Shown here piece by piece: positions 1 to 8,620 of a stretch of DNA of 64,000 nucleotides (the first letter of the stretch is position 1; the number at the start of each line of letters is the position of its first letter). The notes under the pieces are model-generated. The model saw only the letters and a list, made by a program, of their open reading frames with translations, searched no databases and was not told the DNA's origin. This stretch comes from Curtobacterium aurantiacum. GTDB lineage: Bacteria; Actinomycetota; Actinomycetes; Actinomycetales; Microbacteriaceae. Location of the stretch: positions 1 through 64,000 of the forward strand of contig NZ_JAHEWN010000015.1 in the NCBI RefSeq assembly GCF_018598555.1, read 5' to 3'. A program made the position numbers and the translations under genes.

Positions 1-130
1 GGACCCGCGTCCCGCCACTCGTACGAAATTGCTCACGGCGTGCGGGGCAGTTCGGACCCGCGTCCCGCCACTCGTACGAAATTGCTCACGGCGTGCGGGG
101 CAGTTCGGACCCGCGTCCCGCCACTCGTAC
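1..130. repeat. 53-bp tandem repeat, about 2.5 identical copies
   Basis: Copies begin at 1, 54 and 107. The first two are complete and identical. The third is cut after 24 bases, where the sequence changes to CAAGCATCG just before the regulator promoter. Because the window opens on the first base of a unit, the array probably continues upstream. The unit contains the string GTACGAAATTGCTCACGG, which is AT-richer than its surroundings. I see no CRISPR architecture, because the repeats abut without spacers, and no complete tRNA fold. Confidence 0.93.
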
Positions 131-177
131 CAAGCATCGTTCTGCGTGGTCTGGGATACGGCACTTCCGGCGTCTAG

Positions 178-183
178 TAGGCT
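178..183 (+). promoter_or_regulatory. -10 element TAGGCT, leaderless promoter of the ANTAR regulator
   Basis: TAGGCT is followed by 7 nt and then the GTG start at 191. No Shine-Dalgarno is visible. The spacing puts the transcription start at or next to the start codon, the geometry known for leaderless actinobacterial mRNAs. Confidence 0.6.
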
Positions 184-190
184 TTCGTCC

Positions 191-796
191 GTGAGTGACA
201 CAGAAGCAACAGCACCAGCACCCCGTCGCGTCGTCGTCGCCGAGGACGAGTCGCTCATCCGCCTCGACATCGTGGAGATCCTCCGCGACAACGGGTTCGA
301 CGTGGTCGGTGAAGCCGGTGACGGTGAGACCGCCGTCCAGCTCGCGACCGACCTCCGCCCCGACCTCGTCGTGATGGACGTCAAGATGCCCCAGCTCGAC
401 GGCATCTCCGCAGCCGAGAAGCTGTCCAAGAACCACATCGCGCCCGTCGTCCTGCTGACCGCGTTCAGCCAGAAGGACCTCGTCGAGCGTGCGACCGAGG
501 CCGGCGCGCTGGCCTACGTGGTCAAGCCCTTCACCCCGAACGACCTGCTCCCCGCGATCGAGATCGCCCTCTCGCGGTACCAGCAGATCATCACGCTCGA
601 AGCCGAGGTCGCCGACCTCGTCGAGCGCTTCGAGACCCGCAAGCTCGTCGACCGTGCCAAGGGCCTGCTGAACGAGAAGATGGGCCTCACCGAGCCCGAG
701 GCCTTCCGCTGGATCCAGAAGGCCTCGATGGACCGCCGCCTGACCATGCACGACGTCGCGAAGGCGATCATCGAGCAGCTCAGCGCCAAGAAGTAG
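191..796 (+). CDS. pdtaR: ANTAR-domain response regulator (PdtaR-like)
   Basis: This 201-residue two-component response regulator has an N-terminal receiver domain (residues about 13-130). It shows the acidic pair E18/D19, phospho-acceptor D63 in the VVMDVKMP strand, and a conserved Lys in VVKPF near residue 113. The C-terminal part (about 140-200) is a three-helix ANTAR RNA-binding domain containing KGLLNEKMGLTEPEAFRWIQ. ANTAR regulators act as antiterminators by binding paired hairpins in nascent RNA. The family, and the position shortly before polA, rpsA and coaE, match Mycobacterium Rv1626 (PdtaR). The frame stays open upstream through the tandem repeat. I start at GTG 191 because the receiver domain begins just after it and a leaderless -10 precedes it. 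No partner kinase is visible here. Confidence 0.9.
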   Translation: MSDTEATAPAPRRVVVAEDESLIRLDIVEILRDNGFDVVGEAGDGETAVQLATDLRPDLVVMDVKMPQLDGISAAEKLSKNHIAPVVLLTAFSQKDLVERATEAGALAYVVKPFTPNDLLPAIEIALSRYQQIITLEAEVADLVERFETRKLVDRAKGLLNEKMGLTEPEAFRWIQKASMDRRLTMHDVAKAIIEQLSAKK

Positions 797-818
797 TCCA
801 CGCACCACCGTCGCTCAC

Positions 819-855
819 GGAACGCCGCCGGACCCCCTGGGGTCGGCGGCGTTCC
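819..855 (+). terminator. Hairpin terminator after the ANTAR regulator
   Basis: GGAACGCCGCC pairs with GGCGGCGTTCC, and the stem continues as GACCCC/GGGGTC with a one-base bulge and a very small loop. It lies 23 nt after the regulator stop and ahead of the GNAT gene. Confidence 0.75.
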
Positions 856-892
856 TGCGTCCGGGGGCGGGGCGTGTTCCGCGACCACCTGG

Positions 893-898
893 CAGGCT
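893..898 (+). promoter_or_regulatory. -10-like CAGGCT, 6 nt before the GNAT start
   Basis: CAGGCT is one base off the TAGGCT seen at polA and pdtaR and has the same 6-nt spacing to the start codon. GGAGG at 899-903 is too close to the ATG (1 nt) to be a normal ribosome binding site. Confidence 0.45.
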
Positions 899-904
899 GG
901 AGGC

Positions 905-1375
905 ATGGACGACGTGGTGATCCGAGCCTCCCGGCCTGACGACATGGCGGCCGTGGCCGACCTGCGGTGGCGGTGGAGCGTGGACGAGGGCGGCGCGCAG
1001 CCGGCGACGAGCGTCGAGGCGTACCGCGATGCCATGACGGCGTTCGCCGCTGCCCACGCGGAGTCGCACCGGTGCGTCGTCGCGGAGCGGGACGGTGTGG
1101 TGCTCGGCATGGCGTGGCTCGGGCTCGTCGCGCGACCGCCGCTGCCGGACCGGCCGGGGCGTCGACTGACTGCTGACGTGCAGACGGTCTACGTGCACCC
1201 GGAGCTGCGAGGTTCCGGCGTCGCCGGACGCCTCGTGACGGCCCTCCTCGAGCTCGCCGACGAACTCGGCGTGGAGCGGACGTCGGTGCACTCGAGCGTG
1301 GACGGCGAACGGCTCTACCGGCGGCTCGGGTTCGGCGACGCGCGCCTGCTCCTGCAGCGGCCGCCGGAGGACTGA
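905..1375 (+). CDS. GNAT-family N-acetyltransferase
   Basis: A 156-residue single-domain GNAT acetyltransferase. Near residue 95 it has the acetyl-CoA-binding motif A, VQTVYVHPELRGSGVAGRLV. This carries the R/Q-x-x-G-x-G/A pyrophosphate loop (RGSGVAGR) after a beta-4 strand. The C-terminal YRRLGFGDARLLLQR matches the final strands of the fold. The family acetylates amines on antibiotics, polyamines, amino acids or protein N-termini. The substrate cannot be told from sequence. It stands alone between a terminator and a convergent thioesterase gene. Confidence 0.85.
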   Translation: MDDVVIRASRPDDMAAVADLRWRWSVDEGGAQPATSVEAYRDAMTAFAAAHAESHRCVVAERDGVVLGMAWLGLVARPPLPDRPGRRLTADVQTVYVHPELRGSGVAGRLVTALLELADELGVERTSVHSSVDGERLYRRLGFGDARLLLQRPPED

Positions 1376-1391
1376 GCGGTCCGTCGGTCGG

Positions 1392-1814
1392 TCAGCGACG
1401 CTCGCGGATCATGTTCGTGATCCGCACGGTGGAGCACCGGCGACCCTGGTCGTCGGTCAGGACGATCTCGTGCGTGGTGAGCGTGCCGCCCAGGTGGATG
1501 GCGGTGCACGTGCCCGTGACGATCCCGCTCGTGGCGCTCCTGGAGTGCGAGGCGTTGAGCTCGATGCCGACGGCGTAGCGGCCGGGCCCGGCGTGCACGT
1601 TCGCGGCCATCGAACCGAGGCTCTCCGCGAGCACGACGTAGGCGCCGCCGTGCAGCAGCCCGACCGGCTGGCGGTTGCCCTCGACGGGGATCGAACCGAC
1701 CGCCCGCTCGGCCGAGAGCTCGGTGATGACCATGCCCATCTTCTCGGCCAGCTCGCCCATGCCGCGTTCGTCGAGGCGGGGATCGATCGTGGTCGATGTG
1801 GTGTCGTCGGTCAC
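1392..1814 (-). CDS. PaaI-type hotdog-fold thioesterase
   Basis: This 140-residue protein has the hotdog thioesterase signature HGGAYVVLAESLGSMAA, followed by GIELNASHSRSATSGIVTGT and a C-terminal strand CSTVRITNMI. It should hydrolyse an acyl- or aryl-CoA thioester in the cytoplasm, acting as a PaaI/YbgC-like housekeeping hydrolase. The substrate is not predictable. The GTG at 1814 is the first plausible start in frame. A weak GGAAGG lies about 12 nt upstream, so the start is uncertain by a few codons. It diverges from polA with 47 bp between starts and converges on the GNAT gene. Confidence 0.85.
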   Translation of the reverse strand: MTDDTTSTTIDPRLDERGMGELAEKMGMVITELSAERAVGSIPVEGNRQPVGLLHGGAYVVLAESLGSMAANVHAGPGRYAVGIELNASHSRSATSGIVTGTCTAIHLGGTLTTHEIVLTDDQGRRCSTVRITNMIRERR

Positions 1815-1849
1815 GGTCTGCGTCGACCTTCCGTGTCAGCGGGCGTCGG

Positions 1850-1855
1850 TAGGCT
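1850..1855 (+). promoter_or_regulatory. -10 element TAGGCT, leaderless promoter of polA
   Basis: TAGGCT, 6 nt, then GTG at 1862. There is no Shine-Dalgarno in the interval. Confidence 0.6.
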
Positions 1856-1861
1856 GTCCGG

Positions 1862-4531
1862 GTGTCGGACTCCGCAAAGCCTACCCTCATGGTCATCGAC
1901 GGCCACTCGCTCGCCTTCCGGGCCTTCTACGCGCTGCCGGTCGACAGCTTCGTGAACCGCGAGGGGCAGCACACCAACGCGATCCACGGCTTCATCTCGA
2001 TGCTGCTGATGCTCCTGCAGCGTGAGAAGCCCACCCACCTGGCGGTGGCGTTCGACATCTCCCGGTTCTCGTTCCGCACGCGTGAGTACGCGGAGTACAA
2101 GGGCACCCGCTCCGAGACCCCGGCCGAGTTCAAGGGCCAGATCCCGCTCCTGCAGCAGGCGCTCGAGGCGATGGGGATCACCACCGTCACGAAGGAGGAC
2201 TACGAGGCCGACGACATCCTCGCGACCCTCTCCAAGCAGGGTGCCGACCAGGGTTTCCAGGTCTACGTGGTCTCCGGCGACCGCGACTCGATCCAGCTCG
2301 TCAACGACGACGTCACGCTGCTCTACCCGTCGGTCCGCGGTGTCTCCGAGCTCACCCGCTACGACCGCGACAAGGTCTACGAGCGGTACGGCATCGAGCC
2401 CCACCAGTACCCGGACATCGCCGCCCTCGTCGGTGAGACCAGCGACAACCTGATCGGCATCGACAAGGTCGGCGAGAAGACCGCGGTCAAGTGGGTGACG
2501 CAGTACGGGTCACTCGACGGCGTCCTCGAGCACGCCGACGAGATCAAGGGCGTCGTGGGCAACAACCTGCGCGAGCAGCGGGACCGGGCGATCCGGAACC
2601 GCCGGCTCAACCGCCTGGTCACCGACGTCGAGCTGCCCGTCGGTCCCGCCGACGTCGCGCTCCGCCCGGTCGACGAGACCGCGGTGCGCGAGCTCTTCGC
2701 CAAGCTGCAGTTCCGCACGCTGCTCGACCGCGTCTTCAAGGTCGCCGGATCGGGCGACCCCGCCGAGCCCGCGGCCGAGGGCACCGTCACCGACGGCGCG
2801 CCGACCCCGCCGCCCGTCAAGACCCTGATCGACGAAGAGCTCGGCTACTGGCTCGAGCGCCGCAACGCGACCGAGGCGGCGAACGGCTACGGCGTCGCGG
2901 TCGAGGTCATCGACGGCCGCCTCAGCGCCATCGGCATCGCGACCCACGACGACGCCGTGCTCGTGCCGGGCGGCAGCGGTGCGAAGGACTACGAGCAGCT
3001 CTCGGCCTGGTTCGCCTCCGACGCCCCGAAGCACTTCCACGACGCCAAGGCCGCGATCAAGGCGCTCGGTACCGCCGGCTTCGTCGTGAACGGCATCGCC
3101 GGCGACGCCCGGATCATGGGGTGGCTCGCGCAGCCCGGCAAGCAGGGGCAGCCGCTGTCCGACCTCGTCTACCAGGAGCTCGGCGAAGAGCTGCCGACGG
3201 CCGACCCGAACCAGCTCGTCCCCGAGACCGACCCGGTCAACGTCGGGGTGCACGCCTGGTTCGTGCTCCGCGTCACCACGGCCCTGCGTGCCCGGATCGA
3301 CGCGTCCTCGCTGCAGGTCCTCGACGACATCGAGCTGCCGCTCGTGTCCGTGCTCGCCGGCATGGAGACCATCGGTGTCGGCATCGACCGCCCGGTGCTC
3401 ACCGGCCTGTCGAAGGAGCTGGGGGAGCGCGCCGCCGAACTCGCGCAGCAGGCCTTCGCCGAGATCGGGCACGAGGTCAACCTCGGGTCGCCGAAGCAGC
3501 TGCAGGAAGTCCTGTTCACCGAGCTCGCGATGCCGAAGACCCGCAAGACCAAGACCGGGTTCTCGACCGACGCCGCGAGCCTCGCCGACCTGCAGGAACA
3601 GCACCCGCACCCGTTCCTCGGGCTCCTGCTGCAGCACCGTGACGCCACCAAGCTCCGCCAGATCGTGGACACGCTCGACGCCGCCGTCGTCGACGGTCGC
3701 ATCCACACCCGGTACGAGCAGACCGGCACGAGCACCGGCCGCGTGTCGTCGACCGACCCGAACCTGCAGAACATCCCGGTGAAGACCGCCGTCGGCCGTC
3801 GGATCCGTTCGGCCTTCGCGGTCGCCGAGCCGTTCACGACGCTCGTCACCGCCGACTACTCGCAGATCGAGATGCGCATCATGGCGCACCTGTCCGGCGA
3901 CCCCGGGCTCATCCAGGCCTTCAACGAGGGCGAGGACCTGCACCGCTTCGTCGGCGCCCGGGTCTTCGGGGTCGACCCGTCCGAGGTCTCCAACGAGATG
4001 CGCACCAAGGTGAAGGCGATGTCGTACGGACTGGCCTACGGCCTGAGCGCCTTCGGTCTGTCGAAGCAGCTGCGCATCGAGCAGTCCGAGGCGCGCACGC
4101 TGATGACCGAGTACTTCGCCCGCTTCGGCGCCGTGCGCGACTACCTGCGCAACGTCGTCGAGCAGGCCCGCGAAGACGGCTACACCGAGACGATCTTCGG
4201 TCGCCGTCGTCCGTTCCCGGACCTGAAGAGCCCGAACCGGGTCCTGCGTGAGAACGCCGAGCGGGCCGCGCTGAACGCCCCGATCCAGGGTTCGGCCGCC
4301 GACATCATCAAGATCGCGATGCTCGGTGTCGCCGACGACCTGCGCGAGGGCGAGCTGCAGTCCCACCTGCTGCTCCAGGTGCACGACGAGCTCATCCTCG
4401 AGGTCGCTCCCGGTGAACAGGAGCGCGTCGAGGACATCCTGCGCACCCGGATGGGCAACGCCGCCGAGCTGAGCGTCCCGCTCGACGTCTCGGTCGGCGT
4501 GGGGCCGAACTGGGAGATCGCCGCCCACTGA
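1862..4531 (+). CDS. polA: DNA polymerase I
   Basis: An 889-residue family A polymerase for Okazaki-fragment processing and repair synthesis. Residues 1-300 form the 5'-3' exonuclease/flap domain, with the DGHSLAFRAFYAL start, DYEADDILAT, VSGDRDSIQLV and the GVGEKTA-like helix-hairpin-helix (GIDKVGEKTA). Residues about 330-500 are a 3'-5' exonuclease-like domain in which the catalytic acidic motifs are not recognisable (VAVEVIDGR replaces the D-x-E motif). Proofreading is therefore probably lost, as in Taq and mycobacterial Pol I. The polymerase domain has motif A DYSQIEMRIMAHLSGD (D665), motif B around RTKVKAMSYGLAYG and motif C LQVHDEL (D842). The start is the leaderless GTG at 1862. Confidence 0.98.
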   Translation: MSDSAKPTLMVIDGHSLAFRAFYALPVDSFVNREGQHTNAIHGFISMLLMLLQREKPTHLAVAFDISRFSFRTREYAEYKGTRSETPAEFKGQIPLLQQALEAMGITTVTKEDYEADDILATLSKQGADQGFQVYVVSGDRDSIQLVNDDVTLLYPSVRGVSELTRYDRDKVYERYGIEPHQYPDIAALVGETSDNLIGIDKVGEKTAVKWVTQYGSLDGVLEHADEIKGVVGNNLREQRDRAIRNRRLNRLVTDVELPVGPADVALRPVDETAVRELFAKLQFRTLLDRVFKVAGSGDPAEPAAEGTVTDGAPTPPPVKTLIDEELGYWLERRNATEAANGYGVAVEVIDGRLSAIGIATHDDAVLVPGGSGAKDYEQLSAWFASDAPKHFHDAKAAIKALGTAGFVVNGIAGDARIMGWLAQPGKQGQPLSDLVYQELGEELPTADPNQLVPETDPVNVGVHAWFVLRVTTALRARIDASSLQVLDDIELPLVSVLAGMETIGVGIDRPVLTGLSKELGERAAELAQQAFAEIGHEVNLGSPKQLQEVLFTELAMPKTRKTKTGFSTDAASLADLQEQHPHPFLGLLLQHRDATKLRQIVDTLDAAVVDGRIHTRYEQTGTSTGRVSSTDPNLQNIPVKTAVGRRIRSAFAVAEPFTTLVTADYSQIEMRIMAHLSGDPGLIQAFNEGEDLHRFVGARVFGVDPSEVSNEMRTKVKAMSYGLAYGLSAFGLSKQLRIEQSEARTLMTEYFARFGAVRDYLRNVVEQAREDGYTETIFGRRRPFPDLKSPNRVLRENAERAALNAPIQGSAADIIKIAMLGVADDLREGELQSHLLLQVHDELILEVAPGEQERVEDILRTRMGNAAELSVPLDVSVGVGPNWEIAAH

Positions 4532-4587
4532 CCCGGGGGCGGCGCGGACTCCGCTCTGCCCGGGGGCCGTCCCGCCCCGCGGGTCGG

Positions 4588-4593
4588 TAGGGT
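4588..4593 (+). promoter_or_regulatory. -10 element TAGGGT, leaderless promoter of the DUF885 gene
   Basis: TAGGGT, 6 nt, then ATG at 4600, with no Shine-Dalgarno. Confidence 0.58.
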
Positions 4594-4599
4594 CGGGGC

Positions 4600-6279
4600 A
4601 TGAGCGAAGAGCGTCCTGTCCGCCAGCCGTCCGCCGTCGACCGCGTCGCCGAGGACTGGGTCACCACCCTCGTCGACCTCGACCCCACGACCGCCACGTA
4701 CATCGGCGTCCCGGGGCGCACGGGGGAGTACGGCGACACCTCGCCCGCCGGTGCCGCCGCGATGGCCGAGGCCGCGCGCGGTGCGAAGCGTGCGCTCGAC
4801 GCCGCGCCCGCCGTCGACTCCGTGGACCAGGTGACGAAGGCCGACCTCGGCGCCGAACTCGACCTGGTGCAGGAGTCGTACGAGCGCAAGCTGCACCTCC
4901 GCGACCTCAACGTCATCGCGAGCCCGGCGCAGTCGGTCCGCGAGATCATCGACCTGATGCCGACCGCGACCGAGGGCGACTGGCAGGACATCGCGAGCCG
5001 ACTGCACGCGCTGCCCGATGCGCTCGAGGGCATCCGCGAGACCCTGCTCGAGGGCACCCGTGAAGACGTCACCCCGGCCAAGCGCCAGGTCGCCCTGGTC
5101 GCCGAGCAGGCAGCCCGGAACGGTGCCGAGGACGGCTTCTTCGCACGCCTCGCCGAAGGTGCCGCGTTCGACGACGGTTCGCCGGTGCCGGACACGCTCC
5201 GCGCCGAGCTCACCCGCGGAGCCCAGGTCGCCTCGGCCGCGTACCGCTCCCTCGGGCAGTTCCTCGAGCACGAGCTGCTGCCGCTCGCCACCCCGGTCGA
5301 CGCGGTCGGGCGCGAAGCCTACGAGCTGCACTCGCGCCGGTTCCTCGGTGCGGTCGTCGACCTCGACGAGACCTACGAGTGGGGCCTCGAGGAACTCGCG
5401 CGCATGCGGGACGAGCAGGAGCGCATCGCCGACCGCATCGAGTCCGGCGCGAGCGTCGCCCGTGCGATCGAGGTGCTCGACACCGACCCGTCCCGGATCC
5501 TGCACGGAACCGACGCCCTGCAGCGGTGGATGCAGGAGACCAGTGATGCGTCGATCGCCGCGATGGCCGGGACCTACTTCGACATCCCGGACCCGATCCG
5601 TCGCCTGGAGTGCCGGATCGCCCCCACGCAAGAGGGCGGCATCTACTACAGCGGCCCCTCCGACGACTTCTCCCGTGCCGGCCGCATGTGGTGGTCCGTG
5701 CCCGAGGGCGTCACCGAGTTCGGCACCTGGCGCGAGAAGACGACGGTCTACCACGAGGGCGTCCCCGGACACCACCTGCAGATCAGCCAGGGCGTCTACA
5801 ACCGCGGCGAGCTGAACACCTGGCGCCGGCAGCTGTCCGGGTCCTCCGGGCACGTCGAGGGCTGGGCGCTGTACGCCGAGCGGCTGATGGAGCAGCTCGG
5901 GTTCCTCGACGACGACGGCGACCGGCTCGGCATGCTCGACGGCCAGCGGATGCGGGCGGCCCGTGTGGTGCTCGACATCGGCGTGCACCTGCAGAAGACC
6001 AACCCGGACGGCGGGGGCTGGACGTGGGAGTACGCCCTCGACTTCATGGGGCAGAACGTCAACATGGACCCGGCGTTCGTCCGGTTCGAGGTCGCCCGGT
6101 ACTTCGGGTGGCCGGGGCAGGCACCGTCGTACAAGGTCGGCCAGCGCGTGTGGGAGTCCATCCGCGACGAGGTCGCCGCGCGCGAGGGGGCCGAGTTCGA
6201 CCTGAAGGCGTTCCACCACCGTGCGCTCTCGCTCGGCAGCATCGGCCTCGACACCCTCCGGACCGCCCTGGTCGGGTGA
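4600..6279 (+). CDS. DUF885-family metallopeptidase-like protein
   Basis: A 559-residue DUF885 protein. The family is mostly helical and related to M32-type or gluzincin-like carboxypeptidases. The key motif is HEGVPGHH at residues 385-392 (H-E-x3-G-H-H), which would bind zinc. GHVEGWALYAERLMEQ follows about 30 residues later and supplies the further glutamate. There is no signal peptide, so it is likely a cytoplasmic peptidase. The substrate is unknown. It sits alone between polA and rpsA with its own leaderless promoter, and no terminator is obvious after it. Confidence 0.88.
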   Translation: MSEERPVRQPSAVDRVAEDWVTTLVDLDPTTATYIGVPGRTGEYGDTSPAGAAAMAEAARGAKRALDAAPAVDSVDQVTKADLGAELDLVQESYERKLHLRDLNVIASPAQSVREIIDLMPTATEGDWQDIASRLHALPDALEGIRETLLEGTREDVTPAKRQVALVAEQAARNGAEDGFFARLAEGAAFDDGSPVPDTLRAELTRGAQVASAAYRSLGQFLEHELLPLATPVDAVGREAYELHSRRFLGAVVDLDETYEWGLEELARMRDEQERIADRIESGASVARAIEVLDTDPSRILHGTDALQRWMQETSDASIAAMAGTYFDIPDPIRRLECRIAPTQEGGIYYSGPSDDFSRAGRMWWSVPEGVTEFGTWREKTTVYHEGVPGHHLQISQGVYNRGELNTWRRQLSGSSGHVEGWALYAERLMEQLGFLDDDGDRLGMLDGQRMRAARVVLDIGVHLQKTNPDGGGWTWEYALDFMGQNVNMDPAFVRFEVARYFGWPGQAPSYKVGQRVWESIRDEVAAREGAEFDLKAFHHRALSLGSIGLDTLRTALVG

Positions 6280-6323
6280 CGCGCCGTCGACACGCCCGGT
6301 TGTGGGGCCTCCGCCGGTGCGGT

Positions 6324-6329
6324 TAGACT
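6324..6329 (+). promoter_or_regulatory. Probable rpsA promoter -10 (TAGACT) with a leader of about 100 nt
   Basis: TAGACT is preceded, 18 nt upstream, by TTGTGG (6300-6305) as a candidate -35. Unlike the neighbouring genes, the start codon is about 108 nt further on, leaving a 5' leader. S1 genes are often autoregulated through their leader, but I see no specific conserved fold here. Confidence 0.5.
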
Positions 6330-6437
6330 TGTGCGGCGCAATCCGCGCCACTCAATCAATCGCCACGGCGGTGCACCACGGGGGCCGAGTCCCCGCACGC
6401 CATGGCCCGACTCATGTCCGTTCGGAGCAATCTCTAC

Positions 6438-7925
6438 ATGACAACCACTACGACCAAGGCTCCTAAGCAGGTCGCCATCAACGACATCGGTTCGGCTGAT
6501 GACTTCCTGGCCGAGGTCGAGAAGACCCTGAAGTTCTTCAACGACGGTGATCTCATCTCCGGCACCGTCGTGAAGATCGACCGCGACGAGGTCCTCCTCG
6601 ACGTCGGTTACAAGACCGAGGGCGTCATCCCCTCGCGCGAGCTCTCGATCAAGCACGACGTCGACCCCAACGAGGTCGTCAACGTCGGCGACGAGGTCGA
6701 GGCCCTGGTTCTCCAGAAGGAGGACAAGGAAGGCCGCCTCATCCTGTCGAAGAAGCGCGCGCAGTACGAGCGTGCGTGGGGCGACGTCGAGAAGATCAAG
6801 GAGTCCGACGGCGTCGTGACCGGCACGGTCATCGAGGTCGTCAAGGGCGGCCTCATCGTCGACATCGGCCTCCGTGGCTTCCTCCCCGCCTCGCTCATCG
6901 AGCTCCGTCGTGTCCGCGACCTCACGCCGTACCTCGGCCAGGAGATCGAGGCCAAGATCCTCGAGCTCGACAAGAACCGCAACAACGTGGTCCTGTCGCG
7001 CCGTGCGCTCCTCGAGCAGACGCAGTCCGAGTCCCGGACCACGTTCCTCAACAACCTCCACAAGGGCCAGGTCCGCAAGGGCATCGTGTCCTCGATCGTC
7101 AACTTCGGTGCGTTCGTGGACCTCGGCGGCGTCGACGGTCTCGTCCACGTCTCCGAGCTCAGCTGGAAGCACATCGAGCACGCCAGCGAGGTCGTCGAGG
7201 TCGGTCAGGAAGTCACCGTCGAGATCCTCGAGGTCGACCTGGACCGCGAGCGCGTGTCGCTCTCGCTCAAGGCGACGCAGGAGGACCCGTGGCAGGTCTT
7301 CGCCCGCACCCACGCGATCGGTCAGATCGCACCGGGCAAGGTCACGAAGCTCGTCCCGTTCGGTGCCTTCGTCCGCGTTGCCGACGGCATCGAGGGCCTC
7401 GTGCACATCTCGGAGCTCTCGAACAAGCACGTCGAGCTCGCCGAGCAGGTCGTCTCGGTCAACGACGAGGTCTTCGTCAAGATCATCGACATCGACCTCG
7501 ACCGTCGCCGCATCTCGCTCAGCCTCAAGCAGGCGAACGAGGGCGTGGACCCGGAGAGCGACGAGTTCGACCCGGCGCTCTACGGCATGCCGACCGAGTA
7601 CGACGAGAAGGGTGACTACAAGTACCCCGAGGGCTTCGACCCGGAGACCAACGAGTGGCTCGAGGGCTACGACACCCAGCGCACCGAGTGGGAAGGCCAG
7701 TACGCGGCCGCCCAGGGTCGTTGGGAAGCCCACAAGGCGCAGGTCGCGAAGACCATCGCCGACGAGGCGCAGGGTGGTTTCGACCTCCCGGCCGGCGCTT
7801 CCTCCTCGTCGTCGTCGTCTTCCTCCTCCTCGTCGTTCGCCGGCGAGACCGGTGGCGCGAGCCCCCTGGCCGACGACGCCTCGCTCGCAGCACTCCGCGA
7901 GAAGCTCAGCTCGACCAACAACTGA
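6438..7925 (+). CDS. rpsA: 30S ribosomal protein S1
   Basis: A 495-residue actinobacterial S1 that brings mRNA to the 30S subunit. Four S1 OB-fold repeats occupy roughly residues 35-105, 120-190, 205-278 and 292-363. For example, GTVVKIDRDEVLLDVGYKTEG in repeat 1 and GIVSSIVNFGAFVDLGGVDG in repeat 3. The C-terminal 130 residues are acidic and Tyr/Trp-rich, and contain an uninterrupted run of about 12 serines followed by DDASLAALREKLSS. I choose ATG 6438 because MTTTTTKAPKQVAINDIGSA is the typical family start and GGAG lies 10 nt upstream. An in-frame ATG at 6402 would add 12 atypical residues. Confidence 0.97.
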   Translation: MTTTTTKAPKQVAINDIGSADDFLAEVEKTLKFFNDGDLISGTVVKIDRDEVLLDVGYKTEGVIPSRELSIKHDVDPNEVVNVGDEVEALVLQKEDKEGRLILSKKRAQYERAWGDVEKIKESDGVVTGTVIEVVKGGLIVDIGLRGFLPASLIELRRVRDLTPYLGQEIEAKILELDKNRNNVVLSRRALLEQTQSESRTTFLNNLHKGQVRKGIVSSIVNFGAFVDLGGVDGLVHVSELSWKHIEHASEVVEVGQEVTVEILEVDLDRERVSLSLKATQEDPWQVFARTHAIGQIAPGKVTKLVPFGAFVRVADGIEGLVHISELSNKHVELAEQVVSVNDEVFVKIIDIDLDRRRISLSLKQANEGVDPESDEFDPALYGMPTEYDEKGDYKYPEGFDPETNEWLEGYDTQRTEWEGQYAAAQGRWEAHKAQVAKTIADEAQGGFDLPAGASSSSSSSSSSSSFAGETGGASPLADDASLAALREKLSSTNN

Positions 7926-7943
7926 TCGAGCGGTTCGTCCCGA

Positions 7944-7983
7944 CCGGAAGCCCGGCACCCCTGACAGGGTGCCGGGCTTCCGG
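7944..7983 (+). terminator. Strong rpsA terminator
   Basis: A perfect 17-bp stem (7944-7960 with 7967-7983) closes a 6-nt loop CTGACA, and the stem is followed by CGTTTCC. It lies 19 nt after the rpsA stop. Confidence 0.88.
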
Positions 7984-8005
7984 CGTTTCCGGCGGCCCGG
8001 GTCGT

Positions 8006-8011
8006 TACCCT
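8006..8011 (+). promoter_or_regulatory. -10 element TACCCT, leaderless promoter of coaE
   Basis: TACCCT, 6 nt, then GTG at 8018, directly after the rpsA terminator. No Shine-Dalgarno is present. Confidence 0.58.
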
Positions 8012-8017
8012 GTTGCC

Positions 8018-8620
8018 GTGCACATCATCGGACTCACGGGCGGCATCGCCGCGGGCAAGTCGACGGTCTCCCGGCGCTGGGCCGAACACGGGGCGGTCGT
8101 CGTCGATGCCGACCGGCTGGCGCGGGACGCCGTGGCACCGGGAAGCCCCGGCCTGACGCAGGTCGCGGAGCGGTTCGGTCCGTCCGTCATCGCTGCGGAC
8201 GGCTCGCTCGACCGGCCGGCACTCGGTTCGGTCGTGTTCGCGGACCCCTCGGCGCGGAAGGACCTCGAGGCGATCACCCACCCCGAGGTCTGGCGCCTCG
8301 CGCAGCAGGCCTTCGATGCGGCCGAGTCCGCCGATCCCGACGCCGTCGTCGTGTACGACGTGCCACTGCTCGCCGAGGCCCGGGGATCCCGCCCGCTCCG
8401 GTTCGACGCGGTCGTGGTCGTCGATGCGCCCGCCGCGCAGCGCATCGAACGGCTCGTCGAGCACCGCGGCATGCCACGGGACGAGGCCGAGCGTCGCGTC
8501 GCCGCGCAGGCCAGCGATGCGGACCGTCTCGCCCTCGCGGACCACGTCGTCGACGCCACCGGAACGCTCGAGCAGACGATCCGCTCCGCTGACGAGGTCT
8601 GGACGCGGATCACGGCATGA
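8018..8620 (+). CDS. coaE: Dephospho-CoA kinase
   Basis: A 200-residue kinase for the last step of CoA synthesis, phosphorylating the 3'-hydroxyl of dephospho-CoA with ATP. The Walker A motif GGIAAGKST is at residues 8-16. It is followed by VVVDADRLARDAVAPG in the substrate site and YDVPLLAEARG in the lid region. Length is that of a stand-alone CoaE. The C-terminal GrpB-like extension found in mycobacterial CoaE is absent. Its stop overlaps the start of the next gene (ATGA at 8617-8620), so the downstream hydrolase is probably translationally coupled. Confidence 0.96.
   Translation: MHIIGLTGGIAAGKSTVSRRWAEHGAVVVDADRLARDAVAPGSPGLTQVAERFGPSVIAADGSLDRPALGSVVFADPSARKDLEAITHPEVWRLAQQAFDAAESADPDAVVVYDVPLLAEARGSRPLRFDAVVVVDAPAAQRIERLVEHRGMPRDEAERRVAAQASDADRLALADHVVDATGTLEQTIRSADEVWTRITA

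Noticed and set aside
1-130. Possible CRISPR array or tandem tRNA 3' ends (GCAGTTCGGACCCGC resembles a T-arm).
   Set aside because: Repeats are contiguous without spacers. The T-loop lacks the conserved A, the stem spacing is wrong, and no acceptor or anticodon arm is found.
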